Below, in pieces: positions 12,258-24,887 of a DNA stretch of 64,000 bases. Each line of letters opens with the position of its first letter. Position 1 is the stretch's first letter. The translations under genes were made by a program, and so were the position numbers. The notes beneath the pieces were generated by a model, which had not been told where the DNA came from, searched no databases, and was given only the letters and a program-made list of their open reading frames with translations. Origin of the DNA: Annona cherimola (taxonomy: Eukaryota; Streptophyta; Magnoliopsida; Magnoliales; Annonaceae); contig CM059973.1 in assembly GCA_030490835.1 (NCBI GenBank), positions 85,451,221 to 85,515,220 of the forward strand, in the 5' to 3' direction.

Positions 12258-14507
12258 TGACTGAACTAAAACCCAGAATCCAACTCTAAAGGCAATAATA
12301 CAAGCGCAATAGGTATAATGATAACATAGAAAAACTTCATTGCACAATTTGCAAGAGGATTCGGCTAGTCCCCAAACCCCATCTATACACATCTCGCAAA
12401 AACAGTCCAAATCAATATATTGGCCAAAATTGAAACTAAACACATTTCAAAACAACCAAAAAAAATTAATAAATAAAGCAACAACCCGGTAGTCACGTCA
12501 TATCCACCACCCCAACCTGAAAGTTAGACCCTTCTATATTTTGTAAAAATAAAGAAGTAAATTACGATCTAACAAAACCAACCAAAAAAAAATTAAGAAA
12601 AAACAATTTTGGAAAAATCCCTTCAAACGTGTTGCCAATAGTCAATCTCTAAATGTTGACTTCGAATTACACTCTGAGATACAAACCAAACGATCCAGAC
12701 CATTCCAAAAGGATCTGAAATGTCCTCGGAGTTGAGATTCAAACCCGACTATCTAAGAAGTATCTGAAATATCTTTAGATACCGTTTGAGAAGCATCTAA
12801 CATGTCTTTAACTCATCAGTTTCAAACAAAAACACTGCATAAATTTATGGGAACAATATATCAAATTATTTATGACTGCAAAACCTCCCAACTTGTCCAT
12901 TGACTGCTATGGCACTGGTAATCTTATTTAAGTCCTCTGACCAAACCAAATCAACTCAGTATTACAATCCAGCATTGAACCACAAGGCCAGTAATACAAG
13001 AACAATAAGCAGGCCGACAACACAAAAATTCTCACAATCCGCAAAAGAAGTGGATTCCACTGGCCTCAAAACCTGTCTCCAAAAATCTTGTGAAATCCTA
13101 ATCATATATAAGCCAAAATCAAACTAAACACAATGAAAGCAAAAATTATCAGCCACTAACCTGAAAAGTCAAGCAAAGGTTACTGCAAAAAATAAAAAAC
13201 TAACAAAATAAGAAGTAAATCAAAAATCCAGCACATATTAAGCCACATCGCCAACTGAGATGAAAATGCAAACAAGTGGATGAAACTACAAGTCAACAAA
13301 ACCAACTAAAAAAAAATTTTGAACGAAAAGAGAATTAAAAAGCACGACCCCTCTCAAGCAGTTGACCTCAACATGTTAAAGAGTGCATTATGCCCGGGGA
13401 TGCAAAGCAGACAATTTGAGGAGGATCTGAAGTGTTCTTAAAATTATAAAAACCCCTAAAAAAATGTGTGACAAAAAACGTCTTACCCATTCCTTAGCTC
13501 TCATGATACATCGTATGGCCTGAGATTCATGTGACACTGATCTCCCCCCTCTTCCCCGATCTGAGCGCTTTCTGCCAGTCGCCAAACCCATCTCCACACA
13601 TTTAGCAGCAGTAAAGCCAATCAGCCACGATCAAGGCTAAACACAAAACAATTAGCCCCCTTAATTTTCTTTAATTTTCCCAATATCTGTTTCCAATTTG
13701 AGCAATTTATCCTATCTATAGCATCTATTATGATTCCAAAAATTACATTTTTTAAAAAACAATGATTACATATTTCACTCCCAAAATTCCAACAAAATTA
13801 TTTTTGGAGGTATGAAAAAAAAAATGATTTAGATTGGAGGAAAGCATAAATTTTTTTATTTTTAAAAAAAGTTCCATGCGGCCAGAAGGTATTCAATCAT
13901 CGCTGGAATATCCACCAATCGCTCAACCCGGTATACATTATAGCCATATCCACCACCCAACCTGGAAGACCCGTCCAGATTTCATGAGAAAATGTACAAT
14001 ATCACCAGACCACGTGTCAAGACTATATCAACCCAAAAAAAAAAAAAAACCACAAAAAGACAAAAACATATGTTTGGCAAAATCCTTTAAACAGGTGGCC
14101 GGTAGTTGTTTCCTGCATTGTATTGTAGAAAGATTAAATGTCTTCAAAACTGTCTTAATTGATAAGTTCTAACAAGGACCCACCAAAAATTCACAGGAAC
14201 ATGAGTTACCAAGGACCCACCAAAAATTCATAGGAACAATATACCAAGTGATAAATGTCAGCAAAACTTATTCAATGACTTCTGCGGACCTTGAAAGACC
14301 TGATGTCAAACTAAATTGACGGAAAATTTCAATCCAGAAACCACTATCTGCAAGAGAGGATCTGCTAGCATCCAAACACATCTCCATGCATTCTTGCAAC
14401 AGAGGCCCAATCAGTATGCGGGCCAAAATTGAGACTAAACACAAACTCAGCCTTCGAAAACAATCGCAATAATTTGTGTATTGTTGTTGTTGTGGTGTGT
14501 GTGTGTT

Positions 14508-14591
14508 GGGGGGGGGGGGGGGGACAATATTTTAGAGACTAGCTCACTAGTAGGGGGGGGGCACATATTTTAGAGACTAGCTCACTAGTAG
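14508..14591 (+). repeat. G16 and G9 runs with duplicated flank
   Basis: A run of 16 G (14,508-14,523) is followed by 'acaatattttagagactagctc', then a second G run (9 G, 14,553-14,561) and a near-copy of the same flank. This is a local tandem duplication of a poly-G-led unit. Poly-G this long is rare in AT-rich plant DNA. Confidence 0.85.
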
Positions 14592-15110
14592 AAATAAAAC
14601 AAACATAACAGTAATTTAAAATTTTAAAAATTTAAAAAAAAAAAAAAAGAGAGATCACAGATATAAAACCCTCGCTGCTCGCACATAATGACAGCTTGCG
14701 GGTTTCATTAATTAAAAGCAAATATTTTACAGACTAGCTAACTAGCAAAAATTAGCCACTTGTTCCATGCATCTTCTTTGGGCTAAAACAAGTATGCATC
14801 TTTTGCCGCTGTGAAATCACTACTAGCGGCTTGCCACTGACACAGCTTCATCTGGTACAACTCCAAACTGGCTACAGTACTACTGCCACCTGTTCGCTCA
14901 AATCAAATCGGCAACAATGCTGCCATGTCTTTGCCTCCTCGTATTTCACACCTCCCGACTGCTAGCTAAACATCAGTCAGAATCTATTCACATCTTGGCA
15001 AATGCAACACTAGGTTTTTCTTTCTTCATTTTGAACTTGGCCTGCACCACGCAGCATTTGAGACGGGTGATCGCAATAGCAGCCACCAGCGCCCAATTAT
15101 CAATAATGAG

Positions 15111-16020
15111 CCATTTTGAAACCTGTTTTATAGTCAATAACAGAGAACAAAAATTATGTGGACCCAAATATCAAGAACTCGAAAAGAGGGTTTGAATTTC
15201 CATCCTCCCACAGATCTTCCAACAAAGTAAGTGCACTGATAATTTGCCATTGAGGGAAAGCCCACCAACCAAGAATATCCAACTGCTGATGGAAGAAAAG
15301 GACCAGTTTCCTAAACCACTGAATCAAGCCAAGCTGTCAGAAAGGCAGCTCTGCAATCATAAATTTTTGGACTAGTTGCATCCCCTTTAGGCTAGTTGCA
15401 TCCTCCTCAGATCCAGAATGGATAAATAGCCATTTTGAAGACTGTTTTACATTCAATAACAGAAAAAACAAAAATAATGTGGACCCAAATATCAAGAAAT
15501 CGAAAAGAGGGTTCGAATTTCCATCCTCCCACAGATCTTCCAACAAAGTAAGTGCACTGATAATTTGCCATTTGGGGAAGCCCACTAACCAAGAATATCT
15601 AACCGCCGATGGAAGAAATGGACCCTTTTCCTAAACCACTGAATCAAGCCAAGCTGTCAGAAAGGCAGCTCAGCAATCATAAATTTTTGGACTAGTTGCG
15701 TCCCCTTTAGGCTCTCAGATCTAGAATGGATAAATAGCCATTTTGAAGCCTGTTTTACATTCAATAACAGCCAAAACAAAAATAATGTGGACCCAAATAT
15801 CAAGAACTCAAAAAGAGGGTTCAAATTTCCATCCTCCCAGAGATCTTCCAACAAAGTAAGTGCACTGATAATTTGCCATTAGGGGAAGCCCACCAACCGA
15901 GAATATCTAACCACCGATGGAAGAAAAGGACCATTTTCCTGAAGCACTGAATCAAGCGAAACTGTCAGAAAGGCAGCTCTGCAATCATAAATTTTCTCAG
16001 ATCCAGAATGGATAAATAAG
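15111..16020. repeat. Three ~310-bp tandem repeats
   Basis: Anchors ccattttgaa at 15,111, 15,430 and 15,738 give periods of 319 and 308 bp. The shared words in each copy are 'atgtggacccaaatatcaag', 'tccatcctcccacagatcttc' and 'aagtgcactgataatttgcc'. Units two and three are highly similar; the third is truncated on the right near 16,020. No credible coding frame. Confidence 0.85.
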
Positions 16021-18548
16021 AAAAAAATTCAAGTATATCACTCATGCACTCAAGAAAAGTTATTAGTAGAATGGAATATTAAACGTTCCAGGACCATAGA
16101 CTAAGACACTAGATGAACACAAGATGATTTCTGCCTCAATAAAGAAATCAAATGAAATAACTACCACAGCTTGCATATCCATGCTTCCATGGAAAATCCA
16201 AACATCAATGGTATGGGGGAGGAGAATCCTAAATCACCCAACAAAGTCTCCCTCCTAAGTTAGGGCACATTCCATTGCACTTATTCGATAAGCACTTTGA
16301 CAGTGACCAAGCCCACCCAATCAAAGAATGTGAGCTACTCTCAAGAAACACCTTATTACGGCTAGACAATTTGAAAACACGTTGTCAGGTAGATTCTTGC
16401 CGATTTCAGCCTGCTGATCGAACACTGCTAAAGGAACCCCCCTTCCTGTAAAAGCTAAGAATTTTGCTGAATTTGTGCCAGTCAAACCCTGCTAAATCCA
16501 TACTTCAAAGTATTTTGTAACAGAAGAAATCAAAATAGACACCAGCATCAAGCGTTTTGAAGAGGTATACAAGACTACTACCATTTTCAACCTTGCTGAA
16601 GGGAAACAAAACCCCTAGGCAGCTGAACCAAAGCCAAGCCCGGTCAGCCAACACTCCCAACTGTCCATTTTTCGAATAACTGGTGAACAGCAATTGCACC
16701 CAAACGAAAGGAAATGAAGAATACTTTTGTAGGGAAAAGTACAGGGTAATCAATATTTGTAGTCCTATCCTTAAAAGGCTTACTGAACTATTATGGGAAA
16801 CACAGTTCTTAGAATAATTGTAAGGCCCATGCAAGTCCCTCTACTCATTACAGATGAAGTCCATTCCTTTGGCTCATTGCTGCTGAAGCCCATCTCACGA
16901 CCAAATCAAGACAACCAAATTAAAAGACACCACAGGAGAGAAAACCCATCAGGAAAAAAAATTGTCCAACCTGGAAGAATAGAGCAGCACTCCTCAACCA
17001 GCAGAACCAGACCAACCTATCAAAAGCTAATTCAGTAGCTCTAGATCTTTACAATGTGACTGGCCCCCAACAAGAGCACCCCTGACATCTGCAATATATC
17101 CATATTATGTTCCAGGCAAGTCAGCCGGAGGCATAATAACAAAAACAATGCCATGCTAAACATTGTCTCCTAACGCTTTTCTAACAAATTGTACCTCATC
17201 ACAAACCAACCAAAAGATAGAAGAAGCGTACTGCATCACAAACCAACCAAAAGAAGAAATCAAACGTATACAAAATGCTAACAAAACCATCTGAGAAAGA
17301 ACCACCGATGAATTGAGACAAGATAGACAAATTCTACTGCTCTGATTGCGGCATGGATAAGACAAATTCTACTGTTCTGATTGTGGCATGGATACTGATA
17401 CCATCTCTGTAGCATCCATCTTAAGCCAAGATCCAATCTACAGACCCCGGCAGGTAGGAAAAGGAATTGGACATTCATTGTATTGAATGAAGGAAGAAAA
17501 TCCTATTGCCTGCCACTTTCTCCAATCCAACAAAATCATGAAAATATAATGCTTGAATGGTACAGCCCCTCCGCACCAAAAGGAAATTGATCTCAGTTTC
17601 TAGTCTGTGAAGATGCATTGTTAGGTTATCCATTTTCCAATTAAGGCCAAACCAAAAACAGTGCCCAAAAGACTTCTCTGTCCACAATACTGATACAGGA
17701 AGTATGCCTCCAACACAGCTGGCCAAAAAAATCAATAGAGCCATGAGATATACAGAGGCGAACAGTGCCTCCATAATAATGTCACATGCATATAAGCAGT
17801 TAATACAAGAAATCTTGCTCATTTTTGCCTGTGGCATTTCTGAAAGAACAATGTTGAAAGGAAACCCCCTGCTAGAACTACAAATGTTGCAGACCCCCCA
17901 CGTGGTCTAGCATTACTGAATCCCATCTTTGGATCCATCTTGCAAATAAGAGAGAACATCAAGAGTTGCACCATTATCAAGCCTTTTCAAGAAGTCAAAA
18001 CCTTCGTGGAAACTTCTTACACCCAGCAGAATAGAAAAACATACTGCAGTCATGAATCCAGCTACCAATTCTGCACTCACCAATTTTCACAATAATCTAC
18101 CACAATCCACATTGGTTCCACCTGAGATATGGGTAGAGGATGAAACAAGTAATATACAAAATCAACCTTTGAAAGAATAGTAATGATAAAGAAAAAGCTT
18201 AAGAAAATGGAAAACAAAAAAGAAAAAGAATAACAAGCAAGCAATAGCAACAACTCAGTGTTCATTAAGCCATATCAACCACCAGACCTGAAAATGAAAA
18301 CATTTGGGTTCTGTGAAAAATTGCGCAATTCAACTAACTCAAAAGATAAAGAAACAAAAATAAAAAAATTCAAAGAAAGAAATATTAGGAAAAACACCAT
18401 TAAACATGTCCACAATGGTTCATTTCAACATGCTGTCTTTGCATTACGCCCTGAAATTCAAACCAGACAATTTGAGAAGGGTCGTCATCTGAACAGGGCC
18501 TAAAATGCCTTCAAAACTTAATTTATCATTTCTAAACAAGTATACATT

Positions 18549-18803
18549 GGGTGTGTTTGGTTGGTGGAAAAACTTCAGATGAAAAGTTTTTGAGGTAAAG
18601 TTGTCAATAAAGGTAATGATGAAGTATAAAAGAATAAAGTTAAAATATATCTGTTAGCTGTATGATGTAGTTGTGTAGAAATAATTGAAAAGTAAAGTAA
18701 TTTGTAGTAAAAAAAAAAAAAATTCAAAAGAAGTTGCGAAGTGTGAAAAGTTTTGTATTGAAAAGTTTTGGTTGACTTTTTTTTAGCTCAACCGAACACA
18801 CCC
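18549..18803 (+). mobile_element. MITE, GGGTGTGTTTGG family (best-preserved ends)
   Basis: The left end GGGTGTGTTTGGTTG and the right end CAACCGAACACACCC are inverted repeats of 15 bp with one mismatch. Length 255 bp, non-coding. The inner sequence has the family order (aggtaatgatgaagta, ttaaaatatat, aattgaaaagtaaagtaat, gtgaaaagttttgtattg). It sits inside the 11.2-24.7 kb repeat tract and interrupts it. The target duplication is not clear. Confidence 0.85.
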
Positions 18804-20169
18804 TTCATAGGTGCAAGATGTCAAATGATAAATGTCAGTACAACCTCATCAACTCCTATAGTACATTGCAAGAGAATTGAGAACCTGAGATTAAATCCAC
18901 ATCTGGCATCTTGTAAGCCCTGAGAACCTGACATTCAAGACAAATTGACAGGGAATTGCAATGCAGCAACCATATCTAAAGCCAGTGGTACAAGAACAAT
19001 AAACAGGGTGATCACAAAGGAGAACTCACTTCCTACAATCTGCAACAGAAGTGGATTCAGCTAATTTCCACAACCCATCTCCACACAACTTGCACAACTG
19101 AACCAAGCAACAGAGGCCAAGCTAATATGTAAGCCAAAATCAAGAATAAACATAAAACCAGCCTTCCAAACAATCATAATAACAAAAAAACAAGAAAAGA
19201 AGGAAACAATAACCCAGGACCAAAGCCATGTGGACCATATCCACCACCAATCAGAAAATCAAAACAATTACATTTTGTTGTCGCAAAACCAATAATTGGG
19301 AGGGGGAAAAAAGACATAGAAACAGAACTCGGCAAACTCCTCTTTGAACATTTCACCGAGTATTTGATCTCCACATTTTTGCTTGTCTTACACCTGAGAT
19401 TCAAACCAGACCATTTTAGAAGGATCTAAAATGACTAAAAGAGTTGTATAGATAACGCTTACTTTAACACTTCCTAACAAGGGCACATCAGCAATTTATA
19501 GGAAAAACCTATTTATCAAAATATGTCAATGAAACCTCTAATTGACTTCTTTGTTAACCTGTATGCCCTGAGATTCAAACCAAATCAATTGAGAGCTTAC
19601 TTTAACACCTCCTTACAAGGGCACATCAGCAGTTTACAGGAAAAACCTATTAATCAACATATGTCGATGAATCCTATCAAAATATATATGTGTCAATGAA
19701 ACCTCTAACCTGTCCATGGACTTCTTTGTTAACTTGTACACCCTGAGATTCAAACCAAATCATCTGAGAATTACAATCCAACAATCAACTCTTTTAAGTC
19801 ACTAACGCAGCACAATAAGCACAGTGATAACACAAGAAAATACCCTTCCCATGAGGTGAAATACGAGTTGATTTCACTAGTTCCAAAACCCATCTCCACA
19901 CCTCTTGCAACAATGAAACAAAGCAAGGGAGGCCAAATCAATATATGAGCCAAAAGTGAGACTAAACATAAAATCGCCCTTTGAAAAACCATAATAAATC
20001 AAAGCAACTCAATACACATTAAGCCATATCGATCACCAGACCTGAAAATCAAAACATTTAGATTTTGTGAAAACTTGTACAACTAAACAAAACCAACAAA
20101 AAAAAATTATCAAAGATAAAGATCAGCAAAACCCCCTTCAGCTGGATGATCTCAACATGTTGACTTCAT

Positions 20170-21005
20170 ATTACATCCTGAGATTCAAACCAGACAATTC
20201 AAAAAGGTCACCATTTCAAAAGGGTTTAAAATGTCTTCAAATCTTAATGTATCACTTTCGAACAAGGAGACTATATAAATTTATAGATACAATATATCAA
20301 ATGATAAACATCAATGGATAACTTGTTCATCAACTTCTGTAGCATACTGCATTCACTGAGGACCTGAGATACAAACCATATTGACTGGGAATTACCGTGC
20401 AGCAACCAAATCTAATACAAGAATAATAAACAAGGGAACAACAAAGGAGAACTACCCTCCAACAGAAGTGGATTCAGCTAGTCTCCAAGACCCATCTCCA
20501 CACTTCTTGCACAACTGAACCAAGCAACAGAGGCCAAGCCAACGTGTAAACCAAAATCAAGACTAAACACAAAATCAGCCTTCCTGAGATTCAAACCCGA
20601 CAATTCAAGAAAGATCGCCATTTCAATAGGGTTTAAAGTGCCTTCAAATCTTAATGTATCAGTTTCAAACAAGGAGACTATATAAATTTATAGATACAAT
20701 ATATCAAATGATAAACATCAATGGAACCTCTAACTCGCTCATCAACTTCTGTAGCATAATGTGTTCACTGAGAACCTGAGATTCAAACCATATTTAACTG
20801 GGAATTACAATGCAGCAACCAAATCTAATACAAGAATAATAAACGGGAACAACAAAGGAAAACTCCCCTCCTACAATCTGCAACAGAAGTGGATTCAGCT
20901 AGTCTCCAAGACCCATCTCCACACAACTTGCACAACTGAACCAAGCAACAGAGGCCAAGCCAACGAGTAAGCCAAAATCAAGACTAAACACAAAATCAGC
21001 CTTCC
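20170..21005. repeat. Recent ~410-bp tandem duplication
   Basis: The segments beginning at about 20,177 and 20,584 share long near-identical stretches, for example around 'aacaaggagactatataaat' and 'tacaagaataataaac'. The duplication also carries the block ending 'aaatcagccttcc' at about 20,583 and 21,004. Higher identity than the surrounding repeats implies a younger duplication event. Confidence 0.8.
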
Positions 21006-21424
21006 AACCAATCGTAATGCCAAAAAGGGGGAAAAAATGCAAAATGAAATAGAATAAAGAATAAGAAAAGAAATATGGCAATAATCCAAGAACCATTAAA
21101 TTAAGGAAATCACCCGGGATATGTTAAACCGCATACACCACCAGACCTGAAAATCAAAACATCCACATTGTGTGAAGAAATATACAATTACACAACCAAA
21201 AATTTGGTTGTGGGTGTTTTTGTTGGTGGTGGTGATGTGGTGGGTGGGTTGTTTGTGGGTGGTTTTGGACGAAGAAACAGATATACAGCAAAACCCTCTT
21301 TAAACATGTCAACAGCATCTGATCTCTACATTTTTGCTTTATCTTGGACCCTGAGAATCAAAACAGACCATTGAGAAGGATTTACAATGCCTTCCGAGTA
21401 GCATAGACAAAGCTTAATTTAACA

Positions 21425-21802
21425 CTTCAACAAGTGCACATCAAAAATTTATGGAAAAAACATGTTACTTCCATTGACTTCATTGTTATCTTGTAGGCCC
21501 TGAGGTTCAAACAAAATCAACTGAGATTTATGATCCAGCATCCCACTCTAAAGCCTTCCCAAGAACTGAAACATGAGTTGGTTTTGCTGGTTCAACAAGT
21601 GCACATCAAAAATATATGGAAAAAATTCTTGCTTGTTCAACAAGTGCACATCAAAAATTTATGGGAAAAACATGTAACTTCCATTGACTTCATTGTTATC
21701 TTGTGGGCCCTAAGGTTCAAACAAAATTGACTGAGATATACCATCCAGCATCCAACTCTAAAGCCTTCCCAAGAGCTGAAACATGAGTTGGTTTTGCTGG
21801 TA
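21425..21802. repeat. Tandem duplication of ~215 bp with an extra short copy
   Basis: 'ttcaacaagtgcacatcaaa' occurs three times (about 21,445, 21,591 and 21,632). Two copies are followed by near-identical text from 'acttccattgacttcattgt' to 'gagttggttttgctgg'. Very little divergence. Confidence 0.8.
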
Positions 21803-24059
21803 TCTAAACCAATCTCCATGCATATTGCAACAATGGAACCAGGCAACAGAGGCCAAATCAATAACTGAACCAAAATTGAGACTAAGCACAATGTCAGCCT
21901 CTGAAAACAATGTTAACGAAAACTAAAAAACATAAAAAAGTATTAAAACAAAAAAACCAATCAAACAAAAATAAAGAGAATAAAACCAAAGTGAAGCAAC
22001 AACTCCATACACATTAAGCCATATCAACTGTCAGACCGGAAAATTAAAACATTTAGGCCTTGTGAAAAATTGTACAGTTCATCAAAACAAACCAAAAAAT
22101 CAAAGAAAGAGAGAGCCAAAAAAAAAAAAAAAACCCCACACCATTAAACATGTCTCCAGTGGTTGATCTCATTTGTTGGCTTAGCATTACACCCTGAGAT
22201 TCAAACCAGACAATTTCAACAAGATCACCATTTTAGAAGTCTAAAATATCCACAAATCTTAATTTATCAGTTTAAGGTGATAAATGTCGGTGGAACCTCT
22301 TAACTTGTACATCAGCTTCTAAATACGAAGATATTTATTAGTCTGCAAAAAGATAAATGTCAGCAGAGCCTCGAAGTTGTTCATCAGCTTCTATGGTATG
22401 TTGCAAGCACTGAGAACCTGAAATACAAAGATATCATGCACTTATAAACTCTGCAACCCCCCAACCAAAGGAATCCAGTCGGGAAAAAAAAATCACTGGA
22501 AACCTAATAAACTGTGCAACTCCCAAATCAAAGGAATCCAGTTGGGGAAAAAAAATCACTGGGAACCTTTTTGGATTTCTTCCTGTGCAACCCATCTGAC
22601 AGACAAATTAACTAGCATGCAAATGGATAGAATAAAAGAAAAGCAAGACCCCCCTCAAGCACTGAAGCAACACTCCAATAACCAATCTCCAATAACCAAT
22701 TCTTCTCCAGAATAATCCAAACTTGGTTGTTAGCAGATGTGAGCTTCATAGTGCATTCATTTATGCTGCTGCATAAAAATCGCCAACCCACCATATGACT
22801 ACATATTTTAGCCTTTAGGAGCCACAGTGGTACAGAAAAATAGAAGGAAAGCAAAACCAACTTTGAATAATCCCCCACCAAGTGACTTGCAGTACTTAAC
22901 TCTGGATGCAGCAAGAAATTCACAAACATACATATAATAGCAAAACAATGTCAACGTTACAATTAATTGTTGCAGGTTTTCCCACAGGAGCAAGAACACC
23001 TGCTGCTTCTTTCCCGTCCAGCAAAGTTGATTCCATCTGCTAATACATCTAACAACAAGGCCAACCAATGGAAGAAATTAAAACAGCACGAACAAGAAGC
23101 CTAGCTTGTTAACATGAATATGAATCAACGACAAGCACAGCTTATCTAGAACAAAGCCAACTTCCACCTTAAGTTTTGAACAAGGAGTCCTTACAACTTA
23201 ATAGGAAAAATAGAAGGGTGGTGACAAATCTCACCCAAACCTTTAACACGTTCATAATGGTGCCCTGCCATTCAAACCAAATCAACTGAGAACTTCATCT
23301 GTATCCAGCGACCAACTCAAAGGAATAAAATAAGCAAAGTTGCAATAATTATAGGAAAACCCTCCCGAGAGTGTGGAATTGGAATGGATTTAGCTGGCCA
23401 CCAAAACTATCTCCATGCATCTCACAACAACTGAACCAGCCACCTGACACAATCGATATATGAGCCTAAAACGACACCAAAACAAATATAAGATCTCACT
23501 AAAACATTGCAATCTTATGAATCGAAAGGACAAACAAAAGACGGAAAATATTCCACAAAACCCTCTTTTCAAGTGAACGCCCGTCGTTCGTCAACCTTTG
23601 CATGTTGGTAATATGCATACTGGCCTGAGATTCAAAGCAGGACCCTTCGTGAATGTCTAGACAGCCTTACTAGTCATACAAATACACAAAATATACGAAA
23701 CACAAAATAATGTTCAATGGAAACCGCCTTTCCACCGCGCGGAATGATTCGTATTGGAGAAACCTCATCCAACGCCATCCCCCACATATCTTGCAGCACA
23801 AGAACCAACCAGTAAATCAATCGAAAACCACAGCAACATGAACGCCAACTGTAAAGATCAAGCAACCGAAATACCCCCCAAAAAAAGCAGAAAACCAATG
23901 ACGTTCACCCATCGCTTGACGATCCTGTACTTCTCTTCGCTAATCAATACTTCTCTCGATCTACAACGAACTCGAATTCACCGCCTGAAGGTCCGTAAAA
24001 GTTGCCCTGAGATCCATAAGAATTGGACTAAGAAAATCGAGAAACAACTCCCACCATGC

Positions 24060-24645
24060 ATAACTCGTGGATAAGCCAGGAATAAGAGAAAAAGACCCCT
24101 TCTCAAGACAAGGTAAAAGATCGTTGATTTCCGCAGGCCAAACCCGAGCAACAAGAGATCTTGCAACACAAACCAAAAAAGCTCTAGCAATCAAGATGAT
24201 ATACCAAACCCAACATCAATCAATCTAATAGTAAACCAAGATGCTGCGTAACTTACAAACATGGATAAGCCAAGAGGGGAAAAAAAATCCCCTTCTCCAC
24301 ATAACATCAAAGATCGTTGATTTTCGCAGGCCAAACCCCAGAAACGCCACAAATCTTGCAACAAAAACCAAAAAAGCTGGACCAATCAAGATGATAAACC
24401 AAATCCGATACCAATCTATCTGATTGGTAAATCAAGATGTCGCGTAACATGCAAAGATGAATACTCCTAGAATGAGAGAAAACCCCTTCCCAATACATTA
24501 TCAAGAATCGTTGATTTCCTCAGGCCAAACCTCAACAACGCAATAGATCTAGCAATACAAACCAAAAAAGCTCAAGCAAACAACGTCATAAACCAAACCC
24601 GACGTCGATCAATCTGATTAATAAACCAAGATGCTCCCAAAACCT
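24060..24645 (-). repeat. Three 194-bp tandem repeats near the promoter-like end
   Basis: The anchor aaccaaaaaagct lies at 24,171, 24,366 and 24,560, and caggccaaac at 24,134, 24,327 and 24,521, giving a period of 193-195 bp. On the minus strand each unit reads ...agcttttttggtttgt...ggtttggcctg...atcaacgatc.... No open frame runs through the units. Confidence 0.88.
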
Positions 24646-24734
24646 CGTTTTCCAAGAGAGAGCGTCGCCGACCTCGCATGATGAATCACCCCCAGCGCGC
24701 GAAAGAATAAATACGACAACCTCGCCGTTCGCGC

Positions 24735-24745
24735 CTATATTTATA
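24735..24745 (-). promoter_or_regulatory. TATA box of a putative minus-strand transcription unit
   Basis: CTATAAATATA on the minus strand is followed by GC-rich leader sequence (ggcgcgaacggcgagg) and then the 194-bp repeats. The strong TATA box, local rise in GC and transition into the repeat tract together suggest a real or former promoter. The first ATG downstream (about 24,680) opens a frame of only about 35 codons, so any transcript would be non-coding or a pseudogene. Confidence 0.45.
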
Positions 24746-24887
24746 GAAAAATCTTGGACGCGTGGACGGGTGTAATTAGCGCGTCAGGACCACGCATTCC
24801 TATTTAGGTCGGTGGCTACGGGCCTTGTGGTCCAAGACTCGTTCGTTCTCGGCGAAAAACCGTCGCCGCCTTTGGGTGGGTGAATGC

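Larger units (their letters stand above)
11200..24705 (-). repeat. 13.5-kb nested, degenerate tandem-repeat tract (possible non-coding minus-strand unit)
   Basis: Phrases such as 'cctgagattcaaaccagacaa', 'cccatctccacac' and 'gccaaaatcaagactaaaca' recur in the same order at about 0.8-0.95 kb spacing, for example the first at about 18,450, 19,393, 20,177, 21,349 and 22,193. Smaller tandem blocks are nested inside: 2 x 285 bp (11,400-11,960), 3 x 310 bp (15,111-16,020), 2 x 410 bp (20,170-21,005), 2 x 215 bp (21,425-21,802) and 3 x 194 bp (24,060-24,645). Stops interrupt every frame, and no continuous protein is recognisable except a LINE relic at 12,078-12,257. The right edge has a GC-rich, TATA-bearing promoter-like sequence on the minus strand. 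I interpret the tract as a repeatedly self-duplicated non-coding transcription unit or pseudogene of unknown origin. Confidence 0.6.

Noticed and set aside
15111..16020. 310-bp repeats as a coding repeat protein on the minus strand
   Set aside because: The three copies have stops and shifts at different places, and the hydrophobic frames do not continue across units.
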